The notes beneath the pieces are model-generated. The model was not told where the DNA came from, did not search any database, and saw only the letters and a program-made list of their open reading frames with translations. 64,000 nt of DNA from Tachypleus tridentatus (Eukaryota; Arthropoda; Merostomata; Xiphosura; Limulidae). Positions 35,493 to 47,273 of this stretch are shown in pieces. The position numbers were made by a program, and so were the translations under genes. The stretch covers positions 67,114,447 through 67,178,446 of the forward strand of contig NC_134835.1 in assembly GCF_004210375.1 (NCBI RefSeq), written 5' to 3'. How positions within the stretch are numbered: the first letter of the stretch is position 1; each line of letters begins with the position of its first letter.

Positions 35493-37030
35493 ACACAATA
35501 TTAGTTCAATATTTTCGTTTGTATTGTCTAGTTTGTTCATTATTAATCTTGAAGTATCAAGTATTATACTGATCAGACAGCTCAAGGGGGCCTCATGGGG
35601 ATAAAGTAGGGGAGCCTTATTACATAAAGAAAATTCAGAAACAAAAATTCAAAAGTAGGTTTACCTTGTTTTACCAGTCCTGGTTTCTTCAAATTAATCT
35701 CTGTTAAAATCTAGTATCTATAAGTTTTCGCTACCCTTCAGATGAATCTGTATAATGATATTGTCTTCTACTTATCAGTTTGGTCGAGTTGCACTTAATT
35801 CAAACTACTTGAACTCTACTCAGATCCTATATCTATATAACTTAGCTATCCTCCAGATTATTCCCAGCAATATTGTCATCTAATTATTGGTTTGGTCGAG
35901 TTGCACCTAAGATATTGATTTAACTAATCTCGGTGACTTAAATGAGAAAACTTACATGCAATGGTGAATTACAGTTCTTATTTTTGGCTGAGCCAGTGAT
36001 GATGACCTCCTTTTTGATATGATTTAGATTAAAACCAATACTGGATAGTAAGGATAGTCACATGGTTAAAATTCAAAGAATGAACGAAAGTAATGCCTTA
36101 CATTCTGAGCTACCATGAAGTAACGTTCAGTAGAAAATTAGTTTTACCAACTGAAGATAATTACCAGAACTCAAACTGCAGAAATAGCTTTGTGGCTCTT
36201 GCTTTCTAAGTCTTGAGAATAATTCTGGGAAACAGCTGCAAGAGTGACCACTGCTTTATCACTATAAGTTGGGATGACTTCTTGATCATGAGATCGGTGA
36301 CACCAAAATGGTGTTGCAAAAGTTGATATCCAAGCTACTGACTGATTTTTTTTAGATGAAATATCAAAGTGTCACTGATCTAGTAATGGATAGTCAATGT
36401 AAAATACTACATGATCCTTGCTATATTCTCTTGAGTACACGTTGTGTATATAATTTCTCGTTATATAATAGAAATTGTGTTTTTTCTAGAAGTGTATTGA
36501 TATGCTATATTGTAATAACGATATGAATATTAATTCTTGCTGATGATAAGTGTAGCTAAAATCTCTTAACTTTATGATGCATGCGCCTGAAACATTGTGT
36601 TATAAGCTATTTTGTACATGACAATAGGTAATGGATATATGTGTGAAGAATAATATATGTGCATAAATAAATATGTCTGTGTGGTTTTGCACACCGTTAT
36701 GAATATTACATAGTCATTTATGAGTGTTGTTTTGCACTAATGGACCAATTACATAAAGACAACATGTGAATGGAAATAAAGAATTTAAGTGGAATGTTAA
36801 GACTTTGTGATGCAAAATTAACTGGACTACTGACCTGAAAGGTATTATTGGAAGACACAGTATAACTGTTATTTTCATTAATAATGATGAAACAGTCTTT
36901 CAAGTTTGACAATGAAACATCCAGCAATCAATAAATTTTCATTGAAGGATAAGAGTAACAAGCAAACTCCTCCAAATGTTGGAGAGAGAAAAACTGTTTC
37001 ATCTACTTTTTTGTAAGAGTACTTTCTTTA
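35493..37030. other. intergenic, nothing recognised
   Basis: Mostly unique-looking DNA. Repeated short phrases around 35,700-35,900 ('tttggtcgagttgcac' twice, about 115 bases apart) hint at an old local duplication. No exon recognised. Confidence 0.4.
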
Positions 37031-37031
37031 T

Positions 37032-37113
37032 TTGTTTAAGCATGAAGCTAAACATTGGTGCATCTGTACTGTGTTAACCACGAGTATCTATAACCGGTTC
37101 CTAACATTGTAAA
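37032..37113 (-). repeat. SINE B relic
   Basis: 'gtttaagcatgaagctaaac', 'accacgagtatctataacc' and 'cctaacattgtaaa' follow the reverse complement of family B. Confidence 0.55.
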
Positions 37114-37470
37114 AATAGTACAAGATAACTTAGTTGGAGTAAATTAAAATATCTGTAGGTAGGTTAAGTTATCAACAGTATAACAAATTCACGGGAAGTA
37201 GCTTGGACATCATGTCGAATGTAAACCTGATGTTTCCAGCGTTCTGTTTGATTACAGACTGGCAGCCAAAATAGATTACTTTTACCTAATTTTGTACTAG
37301 AGGTCCTACAGTAGTTCTTTGCTAATTTTGTAATTTCATATAATATACAATCACAAAATGGGATATGCCAAGCCAGTATCATTGGGCATTTTTGAATAAT
37401 GATTGGATTCTATGGTAAGCCTTCCCCTCACCTCAATTTTACAGACACAACGGTCATATCTCAGCAACTA
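37114..37470. other. intergenic spacer
   Basis: A 72-codon minus frame at 37,164-37,382 is unrecognised. Nothing else seen. Confidence 0.35.
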
Positions 37471-37597
37471 GCTTCCCAGTTGCACAGCAGATCTTTAGAC
37501 TCACACCACTAGAAACAGAGTTTCGATACCCATGGTAGGCAGAGCACAGATAGCTCTATGTGTAGCTTTGCGCCTGACTACAAAAATCTCACAAACA
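37471..37597 (+). repeat. SINE B, moderately diverged
   Basis: Head 'cttcccagttgcacagcag', B box 'gagtttcgatacccatgg', 'taggcagagcacagatag', 'tgtgtagctttgcgcctgac' and a short tail. Confidence 0.8.
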
Positions 37598-39790
37598 TTC
37601 AGGAAATACAACTCTAAAATGTCGAATAAACTTTCAACTTTTAGTATTTTATACACAACAAATCTAATGATGGCATCGTTTTATTGATCGGCGATGTAAT
37701 TTACATCCTTATGGCAAGTCTGACAAAATATGCAGTAAAATATCAACAGTAACTAATTAGTTAAGATTATATAAAGAGTAGGTATTATCAGTGTTTAACC
37801 GAGTTGTATTTATTATAACGTTCTTAAATTTTAAAACAAACTTACATGCTTCTTTTTTATTTTAACTTCACAAATAAACCTTTAAAATAATCAATATTGT
37901 GTTTGTTCTAACCAGTTGCACAACTTGTACTGATTCGAGCGCTTGATATATATATCTTCACTGCAACTGAAGCTTCTGAAAACTTAGATATACATGAGGT
38001 TAAGCATTTAGTGTGTATACCCCCATATCCTAACTTGGTGTTTAATATATTTTCAAAACATAAACATCATGAATGAATGTATATTAGAAAAACTCAGTGG
38101 CTGCTCTAAACCAAACCAAACAATCTCAGTTTGCACACCATAACGAATCATAAATATCTTGTAAGCAAGCAAGCTTAGAGACGATAACCAGCATTTATAA
38201 CATGGACAAACGTTTATGTTGACCTTAATTACGCCGTGCGCTGTTACAAATACTGTGTATTATATACTTTAAAATCACACCTTAGAAGAGTAGAAAAATC
38301 GACACTCAAGCTGTTTAACCAAATCTTGAAGAAAGACGACACTTCATTCTGATATTCGAAGTGAATTCGAAGCACATTGCTTGTTTCATGGAGACTCGTG
38401 TCAAATCGATAAGAAGATGATCAAAAGAGAGAAACAGTGAGTACTACAATAAACCGTGAACATAATAAACCATTTAAAGAAGTCATATTTTTGTTTACTG
38501 CGACAGACTGTGAACACTATAAATTATTCAAAGGAGTTATATTTATATGTTAAAGTAGGATAACATCTCAAGATCCAACAACAAAGGATTCTACGTTTGA
38601 TAAGCTCATGTCCTTGGCTCTCACTGATGAAACATTCCACGAACGTAATGAGAGCACATTTTCAAGTATGTGTATGAAAACATGCACTGACCCCACATTA
38701 TTCGGATGGTCGAAGGATCCTGTTAATAAAACACTACATTCTGTAATGTTTTAACCTTGCATACTACTTGCTCCAGAATCTATAATTAAGTTGGTTAAGT
38801 GTGCTTGTGCAACGTACACTAAGTCAAGATGTTAATGACATTTGACTATGCTGCCATGTCAAATATTCTGTTATTGTGAAGTTGGATCAGACTGTCGTAA
38901 TGAGTGTACTAAAATTAATATAAAAGACATTGCAGATGAAGGGAACTAATTTAATGTTATAAACTTTTGTATGTCCATGGTGTCATTTTTTTTATTTTAT
39001 GGAGATATATACTTCATATGGAGTATACTGCTTTAGAAATTTTACAGATTTTAAGTATTATGGTAGAGGTGTTTAGTTTACTGCTATTTTGAATGTTTAA
39101 TAATAGTTTTATGTGCTTATCGCATACGTTGTTTAAATATAAACTTTTGTAGTCATGAGATGTTTTTGTAAGAAACCCATAAACTAAATGACACTCAGTT
39201 TGTTATACTTGGTCTTTTGTTTATTTTCTCATACTTGCTATAAAAGTATAAAACATGTCTCAAATCAATAAAATAATGCCTTTAGTATATTTATTTTGCC
39301 CGCAAACCTAGAAATGGACAATTTATTTAACGTTTTACTTCTTGTAGTTGCTGACATATGACTTTTTGTATCTGTAAAATTATGCTTGAAATCGGGAGAC
39401 GGATTACCATGGAAACCAATCATTATTTTAAAATGCCCAAGAGTGCCAGCTAAGTATACTTATTTTTCTGATTGTATATAGTATGAAGATGAAAAGTCAA
39501 CAAAGATCTACTGTTGGACCTTCACTGCAAGGTTATCTCAAACTTTCATTGGACTATCATGATAAAATATACCCAGTGACGCATGTTGAAATATTTTTAA
39601 CTTTGTTACAGTGCAAGATACAATAAAAAATACATAAAATTCCGTGAGGAGACGAAACCTGCATGTTGTGTAATATGTAATTACATCTCCATAGTATTAA
39701 AATTGTATTTGGAAACGTTTAAAAGGAAGACCCATGTAAGTGCTACCTGAATCTCACGCTCAGTAATTAGGGGTTAAAGTTCAGCTCATG
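37598..39790. other. intergenic, nothing recognised
   Basis: About 2.2 kb without a recognised element. At 38,438-38,560 two roughly 60-base segments ('gtgaacataataaaccattt' and 'gtgaacactataaattattc') look like a diverged tandem pair. Confidence 0.4.
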
Positions 39791-39803
39791 TGTTCAGGAA
39801 CCA

Positions 39804-40038
39804 TATATATGCAAAAACGGCTCGTTTGGGTTGAGAAAATATTTTACTCGACACTCAGTTACACAACCCCTTCCAAACATGTGGTCAGCTTCCGGTCAGT
39901 TACCTCTTTCTTTGTGAACCTGACGATGACCAAAGAAGGTCGAAACGTTGTTCGCTCTTCTATGTAAAATATTTTCTCAACTCAAACGAGCCGTTTCTGC
40001 ATATAAATTTCTCAACAAGTGGGTTTTCTCGACATGGC
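39804..40038. mobile_element. 235-bp fold-back insertion, possibly Penelope-like, with 13-bp target duplication
   Basis: 'tgttcaggaacca' at 39,791-39,803 recurs exactly at 40,039-40,051. Inside, 39,806-39,847 and 39,964-40,005 are near-perfect inverted repeats (about 42 bases, two mismatches) around 'gcaaaaacggctcg'. The loop contains 'cctgacgatgacc', 'aaagaa', 'ggtcgaaacgttgttcgc', a phrase I associate with terminal regions of Penelope-like retroelements. The open frames on both strands here arise from the inverted repeats. The element class is inference; the insertion is directly visible. Confidence 0.75.
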
Positions 40039-40051
40039 TGTTCAGGAACCA

Positions 40052-41613
40052 GTTTCTGCAGTCTCTGCTTCCATTTCTTTCTTACTGTTCGCGAAACAAC
40101 CAGTGTATAAGCTTTGTTAGCTGTTCCCATGTGAGTGGTAGCAGTGGGTAGCACGACTGTATGTTGTGATTTGAAACCTAGTGGAAGGAAGCATTCACAG
40201 TTGATAGGGTAAATAATGCATGGAAATATATAAAGCCTATAGAAAAATTAGTTGGTAGAGGTACGAAAGATAGTTTTAGGTCAGAGCAGGTTAGTTACTG
40301 GATAGTTGCTAGATAACACTATGTAAAACAAATTGTGTTCCTGGATAGTATGTGTTATTTCTTAATTGCTTATGTTATAAAAGTACGGAAAGTGGCCATT
40401 ATTCCCTTTAAACTTTTCTTTTGTGAGGTGGATAATGAAATTTCAAAATTAACCTATTTTCCATGTAAAAACTGGCACATTTGCGGATTTTCATATACAT
40501 AAGGTCTTAATAAAACAACATGAATCAAAATTTACATGTATTTATACTAAATTTATACAAATATGAGCAAAAATGTTTAGAAGTGAGTAGTTTTTCTAGA
40601 TTTGCGACTGTAATAAAAATCACTTTCACGCACCAGCCCTCAAATATAGTCTCCCATCATGTTTTCCTTATACGCTACCAGGTCACAAAAGCAAAGTTTG
40701 AAGAGAAAAATAGGACCTTTCTGTTTACTTTAGGCATAAGCAACTGGGAAATAAGACTTTCTGCCCAGGATCAAAAGAAAGTGAAAATTTTGTAACATAG
40801 TATGATTTGTTTTGCAATTTCAGTTAATTGAAACTGTTATTAGATTAAAGGAGGTTACAAGGACATTTATGCTCAGGGCTTCCCGTTTAGTGATGGAGAG
40901 AATGTGAACCGAATGGTCATTCCCAAGATGCATGTAATAAGCCTATCTTTCAGATTAGCAGAGCTTACGAATGAAGATACAAGAGTGAGTGATGAATCAT
41001 CTGTGAGACCTCAAACTCGTGTGTTCTTCTTTTCAGGCATCACAAATTAAATTATAACCAACAAACATCTATTTAAATTCCCTTAAGTCAAAATTAACTT
41101 AGTGTCAGTACTACACGATATAACTATATAAACTCAGACGAAACACAATTCACCACATGTGGAGAAGTTGTATGCCCTATCAGGTGTTCTGGAAAAGATG
41201 TAGTGAAGAGGGTGCAGTATCATCTACAATATTCTTTGTACTCAAGTAGATCATACAAGTGATTCATATGAAATCTCTGCAACATGTTTTGCCTAGGCAA
41301 AAGTCACTCAGAAGTTTAGAAAATAAGAATTACAAAACATTTTTAACATTTACTGGCACAAACATCTCTAAACTGTGTTCATTCAGTAGCTATTATCGAA
41401 TATCCTATGGAAATTTCTTACAGTGAAACTTAGCTCAATAACACAAAGTAAGGGTTGTAAAGCACTTTAATCTTCAATGGTGATCATTAATCTTAAAATT
41501 AACAAATTGTCTTGCCTTCAGATGATTAAGTTGTAATTATGAAATGAAGAGCATGCACTGTAATCTTCAATACCAACAGATACCACAGAAAGCGAGAATT
41601 ACAATGCTTTTAT
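40052..41613. other. intergenic, no supported gene
   Basis: A 91-codon ATG frame at 40,520-40,795 has no recognisable domain. Nothing else identified. Confidence 0.35.
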
Positions 41614-41624
41614 CAACTGGGTTT

Positions 41625-41849
41625 CGCCCGCGTCGCGCTAAACATGCTCGCCCTCCCAGCCGTGGGGGCGTTATAATGTGACGGTCAATCCCACTATTCG
41701 TTGGTAAAAGAGTAGCCCAAGAGTTGTCGGTGGGTGGTGATCACTAGCTGCCTTCCCTCTAGTCTTACACTGCAAAATTAGGGACGGCTAGCACAGATAG
41801 CCCTCGAGTAGCTTTGTGCGAAATTCCAAAACAAACAAACAAAAACAAA
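41625..41849 (+). repeat. SINE A, 5'-truncated with 11-bp target duplication
   Basis: Starts inside the B box ('cgcccgcgtcgcgctaaac'), so it belongs to the C/G-rich subfamily, and runs to the 'acaaacaaacaaaaac' tail. 'caactgggttt' flanks it at 41,614-41,624 and 41,850-41,860. Confidence 0.93.
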
Positions 41850-41860
41850 CAACTGGGTTT

Positions 41861-42369
41861 TCATACTCGTAGAGATCATCTCCAGTTATGAAAACAAATA
41901 ATTGATTGCATCTTATGTGACCAATCATTTTAACTTTATGCTAATAAAGTGGATACCACACAATGTAGTGCACACATTCTATAATCTACATGATTTGATA
42001 ACTTAGAAAGCAACTTCCTTTCAACCAGGAATCCTACAATCAGGAATATTTCTAGCTATTGTGACTGAGTTTAATCTCAGATATGTATAATGGAAGTTTG
42101 AAAGTTCTTGACAGTTGTTCCGTGATCTGTTAAACCTGAGACTCCCTTTTCGATCTGACTATTTCTGAGCAGACAGGTAAGTGTTATCAGCTCTTTCCTC
42201 TCCATCTATAGGGTCAGAATGGGATATAATAATAGTTTCATTTATATAATTACCTTCTTTCTTCTGACTGTTAATCAAGACAGTTCAAAGAGATTCATCA
42301 TTCATGAACACAACTGACAGATTTGTATTATGAGTGCCCAAGCATTCACCAACTGCTGTAACTCATGCT
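41861..42369. other. intergenic, possible eroded 3' end of the Tc1 relic
   Basis: No clear homology to the second relic's 3' part (49.33-49.86 kb) remains, so the element's 3' limit cannot be placed. Confidence 0.3.
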
Positions 42370-43300
42370 TTAAGTATCTTTCATCTTTCTTTTGCCGTAC
42401 GTATACAACCTACACTTTGAACCAAACATTTCAAACTTGGTCTCATCCAACCATAATAATCTTTTCTGATCATAAAAAATCCAGTATTTATACTTTTGTG
42501 GCAAAGTTTCGTCTCTTGACAATATTTGGTTATGAAAGTAAAGGTTGTGTAACTGGTACATGACCAAATATTCTAGTCTTATTGAGTCTTCTTGTTGCTG
42601 TAGATCTGGACCTTTCTTTCCATTCAGTACATGGTCATTTATCTCATGCTCAAAATCAGTGGCAGTTTTTCTTCTCTCCCATAAGCTGCATAAAGGAAGA
42701 TACTAAATAACTCGTATTATTGACTTTAATTGTTCTGTCTCTTCATTTCCTATTTTAAAGCTTACCTGTCTCTGTCTCATGATCTACTGCGAACTTGACA
42801 GTGTTTGGGGAGCGTTTCATGTCTTTAGCAGTTTGTTGGCGAGTCCAACTAGTATCACGTAAAGCTTTGATACATCTCAGAACGGCTGGTATGGGTATTA
42901 ACACTTGTACTAATAACGCTTTATTAGTAAAAGTGTTAATACCCATACCAGCCGTTCTGAGATACATTTTTATTTCAAGTGGGTTTCTTGTCATCAGAAA
43001 ATGCTTTGTTGCAAACTCTGTGCTATATTGTCAATTTTCTACGCTTATTGGGCCAAGGAATGAAAACAAAACTTAATATATAGTGTTAAACACTATTTTT
43101 ATCAAGGTTTATTTGTGGAGTGCTATTAAATTGATATCTTCTAGTATTTACTAATACCATATACCAGCTCCTCACCGGATTTTCTATATCGTTAAGACCC
43201 TAAATGTGGCTTCATGATCGTTATTTCAGACCCTAAATTTGATCAGTATGCTCAGACAGAATCCGTATGACACATGCTTAGTACAAGTATATGGGAATTC
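42370..43300 (-). mobile_element. Tc1-like relic, related to the 48.4 kb copy
   Basis: The minus strand contains transposase remnants: RDTSWTRQQTAKDMKRSPNTVKFAV (helix-turn-helix part, cited in pieces: RDTSWTRQQTAKDM, KRSPNTVKFAV) and LLWLDETKFEMFGS (first catalytic Asp). Upstream noncoding sequence matches the 48.4 kb element well, for example 'tttaatagcactccacaaat' and 'gtttaacactatatattaag'. The second and third catalytic boxes are not recognisable. A palindromic MITE interrupts it. Confidence 0.82.
42875..42962. mobile_element. 88-bp near-perfect palindrome (micro-MITE) inside the Tc1 relic
   Basis: The 32-base outer arms (starting 'tctcagaacggctggtatgg') are perfect inverses. Inside, after one G/A mismatch, 9-base arms 'tactaataa'/'ttattagta' surround a 4-base loop 'cgct'. 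'taca' flanks it at 42,871-42,874 and 42,963-42,966. The homologous 48.4 kb relic lacks it at the corresponding place, so it is an insertion. It has no coding capacity. Confidence 0.9.
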
Positions 43301-44783
43301 GAAAAAACAAGTATTCTCACCTTAACTCTTTCATTTGCCAATAGGGATCAGTAAAATATTACCAAAATGTTCTCAGTAGTGGCTACATTCAGAGTTTCTC
43401 AAAAAACACAAGATCTATCAGTATTCTGGCCACTCCAAGAGCTCTATTATTCTCCAACAGATGCAAGTCAAGACTGACCCAGCCCTGGGAGAGGGAGTCT
43501 GTTCATAATGTTTCTGGTGAAATATTTTTATTGCATTCTCTTAAGTCCATCTTGGTTTCTATAGTTTCCTGGAATTACAATATTCATTCCCTATTGTTGG
43601 TTCCGCTATACCTGTTCCATCATCATTTATATTTGATAGCCTATAACTTTGCCAACTTCACTTCTTGGCAAGGAACAGACAGTTCATTCAATGGTGACCC
43701 AATACTTCATACACAAGACATATGCTTTTCTCCTTCTTCTTGAGCCGTTGGTTATAGTGGAATAGGTGTCATGGATTTTTTCAGCAGTCTTATATCAGTG
43801 TTGAGTCTTATATCCAGGAAAGATCTTCTGGATCAGACAACTTTCTCATACGACCACTTGCCCTTGGTTCATTGTCTCTCCCTCTAGGTCATACAAACAT
43901 CTAGTTTTAGAAAACGTCATTTTCTTTAACAAAGAAAATGTTTTCAAGTTAATGCACAAAGGTTAAACTAAATCAAATACAGCAAACTGTGCAATGCAAT
44001 ATTTTGTGGGCACAGCACTAACCTTTACTCACTCTTCGAGCTATCAGAAAAGTCAACTTAATAACTGAATATTAGATCAAGATAGCAATCATGAAGAAGT
44101 ATTAAACATCGTATCACTGAGTTGTAATGTACAAAGTAAAATACAATATGAACAACCTTTATTATCACAATAAAATACAAGTACCGTGTACCCTTAATGT
44201 TTTTACATGTAAGTCACTGGATCCACTATATTCAATTGTTTAAGTAGCAAATACTGTATATACCAGACTGTTTGAAGCTAACGTTTTTTTTTTTTTTTAG
44301 TTTTGTTTGCAAGAAATGTCACATTTGCCCTTAGTAACTAGTGATACTCACCTGACTGGTTATTCTTGTTACAACATGCATAAACTCGTATTCATTACAA
44401 ATCGCTTGAACAAGAAATGAAGGACGCTGCTGCCAACATTTTTGAACAATGAACAGTATTGCAACAAAGAAACAAAGGTAGCCAGAATGAAATTAATTTT
44501 ATGGTGTTTTTGATCACATTATGCAAAAGCTGCACATATATAGAATGAAGAATAGATTCAGATTAAATATAATCTAGTCAAAAACACCTTAAGTGTGAAA
44601 AAGGTGCAGCCAAAAAGGACTGATTATACAACTTAAAGTAATGAAATCAAAACTGGGGCCAAACTGGTAGATATACACTTATATTATCGATAACGATTTT
44701 ACAGCAAATATTCATTCATTAATTATCCAAACCAAGATTTTTGTTCAGTATTGAATAATACACAGCAACAATCACAGCAAGTA
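43301..44783. other. intergenic, no supported gene
   Basis: A 70-codon frame at 43,531-43,743 is unrecognised. A T-run lies at 44,285-44,299. A small inverted repeat ('cattttctttaacaaagaaaatg') sits near 43,920-43,945 when read in two halves: 'cattttcttt' and 'aaagaaaatg'. Confidence 0.35.
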
Positions 44784-45069
44784 TTTGTGTTTTTTTTTGT
44801 TTTTGAATTTCGCACAAAGCTACTCGAGGGCTATCTGTGCTAGCCTTCCCTAATTTAGTAGCGTAAGACTAGAGGGAAGGCAGCTAGTCATCACCACCCA
44901 CCGCCAACTCTTGGGCTACTCTTTTACCAACGAATAGTGGAATTGACCGTCACATTATAACGCCTCCACGGCTGAAAGGGCGAGCATGTTTGGTGCGACG
45001 GGGATGCGAACCCGCGACCCTCAGATTACGAGTCGCACGCCTTAACATGCTTGGCCATGCCGGGCCTCC
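44784..45069 (-). repeat. SINE A, full length with 9-bp target duplication
   Basis: Well preserved reverse-strand copy, B-box complement 'gatgcgaacccgcgacc', ending 'ggccatgccgggcc'. 'cagcaagta' flanks it at 44,775-44,783 and 45,070-45,078. Confidence 0.92.
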
Positions 45070-45229
45070 CAGCAAGTAAAAAAGTGACACTCAATAGTAA
45101 CCAACATTAGATTTCACATCGCAACTCTCTTATTCGGAACAGACCTATACGTTACAGAATCAACAATATTTTAAAAGTATATATTAGTTTTCTTTTCTAA
45201 AACAGTGTTAATAGCTAGCTTCCTTTATA

Positions 45230-45283
45230 GTAGGCGCAGATAGCCAAGTTGCTTTGCGCCATAAAATGCCAAACCCACCCACC
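45230..45283 (+). repeat. fragment carrying the shared SINE 3' module
   Basis: 'ggcgcagatagccaagttgc' and 'tttgcgccataaaatgcc' resemble the common tail with a different surround. This may be a fourth family or a family A relic. Confidence 0.4.
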
Positions 45284-47129
45284 CTTTATGGTAACGTCAT
45301 TGACTTTAACTTTACAGTTTCTTTTCATCACGCCCATGCAATTAATACAGCTGCCTCATTCATCGTTATTTCTGCTAACAACTTAAACTAATATCACGTG
45401 ACGTTAAACGTTCTTTAATTAGGAAATTTGTACTTAAAAGTTGGTAATAAACAATAACCGTCCACTCGTAAGATTATTTTGAAAACTTAAGTTAGAAACT
45501 GCTAATCTACTTTTTTTCTGGCTTGCCCAATATTTATGTATCTGTACGTCCTTTCATCTTAAGGGTTTTGCTGCTCTAAATAAGGCATCTTTAATCTGAA
45601 AGACAAAAACTAAAAACGGTTCACCTTTTGGTCTTAGGTGAAACTGTAGAAAATACATTGGATCGTTAACTCACGTAACTTTTAGCGCCAAACTTTTTGT
45701 CAAATTTTGCTGAATAACTTTGTATGCATGGCTTATATCTATACCAAATGAGATTCCTGGTTGTGGGTTGTAAAAATCTATCAGTATATCAAATTTAAAA
45801 ACAATCTATAAAAGTTAATTGTATTTTTCAATCAAATGAAGTTTTCGTTATTTTGGTGCGAAGAAGAAAAAAGAAAGAAACTCGATCAAAATTGGAGATG
45901 TTATATCTCAGATATTTCTTAATGGATTGCTTTGAAATTTGGCAAGTGAAGTAAAAATCCAGTAGCGCATAGCTACTAAAAATGTGCGTAGCTTACCACA
46001 AGTCCGAGATGTAGAAAATGGAAAATAGTTAAACTCTCTCACAGTGTGTCCTGCAGTAGGTTATTTGGGCCGCATGACATACTACAGTGTGTCTTGATGA
46101 TGCTAGAAGAAGATAGAATTATGTGTCACGTATATATACCAAAAGACCACTAGAAAGAGTATTTAGATACAATGGACTCTCTGCTATCAGTACTTACTAT
46201 AGTTGAACCCAGCCCAAAGTCACCACTCTACAGGCACACTGGTGCAAGATAAAGAGGAAACGAATTAACCACTAACCAGATGTAATTTTCTGTAGATAAG
46301 GTGTCCTCTCAGAGAATATGCTATTACCATCTGGTACAAGTGCCACATGTGCTCTCATCTTTGGTGGAATGACCAAAAACGTTTTCTTGAGGTAAAATCT
46401 TCTAAAAGGTTGACTTGTTTCCCCTGTCTGAGACCAAGGTTTAAACAGCTGACAGCTACTAAAACACTAATGTCACCCATACCGCCATCACTGAAGCTGC
46501 TCCATGATTTGGGTCATATTTCAAATTATGAAAGGCAATGTCAGGAATAAGCCACAAAAACTAAACAAGACTTTACTTTTTTAAATGAGAGTTAGGCTAG
46601 ACTCAGAAGGATTTGGAAAAATCCAAGAAAATCATATGCCAGACCACTTTCGACAGCAAATGACAGATGAAAATTGTAAAATATCTAAGATCCAATCTAA
46701 AATAAGGTGAGAGAACCTATTGTCACACTTGGGTTGCACTAAGCGTTGTACTGTGATGTAAACACTGAATATTCTTCTTAATTGTGTACACGGCTTGTTT
46801 CGATATGTTTGTCGTTTAGTATTATAACACATTAAGGTTAAAAGGCTTTTCATTGTGTTTTCTCTATATTGCATTGTTTAATCTATGATTATCATTTTCA
46901 ATATCTTTGAAGAGTACTTTGATGTATAATGTAAATATGTGTGTTTCGTTTTCATGTTTTTTAGTACTGAATGAAGCAAGTTTGTAATTCACTTCTCCTT
47001 GTCTTAATTTATATAAAAATGTATACTTGGTTGTACAATTTTTTTCGGGTTCTGACTTTTTTTTTAATTGTAGAATATAATTGATTGTTATTATTTTATC
47101 AGTAAAATGAATGAAAATTGGCGGTTTTG
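45284..47129. other. intergenic, no supported gene
   Basis: Frames of 67 codons (46,347-46,550 plus) and 80 codons (46,632-46,874 minus) have no recognisable motif. No mobile element identified. Confidence 0.4.
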
Positions 47130-47141
47130 TTTAAAGGTTGT

Positions 47142-47261
47142 TGTTTTGAATTAAGCACAAAGCTACTCAACCGGCTATCTGTGCTCTGCCCACCACGGGT
47201 ATCGAAACCTGGTTTTTAGCGTTGTAAGTCCGCAGAAATTCCGCTGAGTCACTGGGGTGCA
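47142..47261 (-). repeat. SINE B, full length with perfect 12-bp target duplication
   Basis: Reverse-strand copy: 'gttttgaattaagcacaaag', 'tctgcccaccacgggtatcg', 'gttgtaagtccgcag', 'gagtcactggggtgc'. 'tttaaaggttgt' flanks it at 47,130-47,141 and 47,262-47,273. Confidence 0.94.
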
Positions 47262-47273
47262 TTTAAAGGTTGT

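Noticed and set aside
39948..40154. Overlapping open frames on both strands near 40 kb
   Set aside because: They lie across the inverted repeats and target duplication of the fold-back insertion.
42795..43076. 93-codon plus-strand frame with repeated peptide halves
   Set aside because: It is a translation of the palindromic MITE and the antisense of the Tc1 relic.
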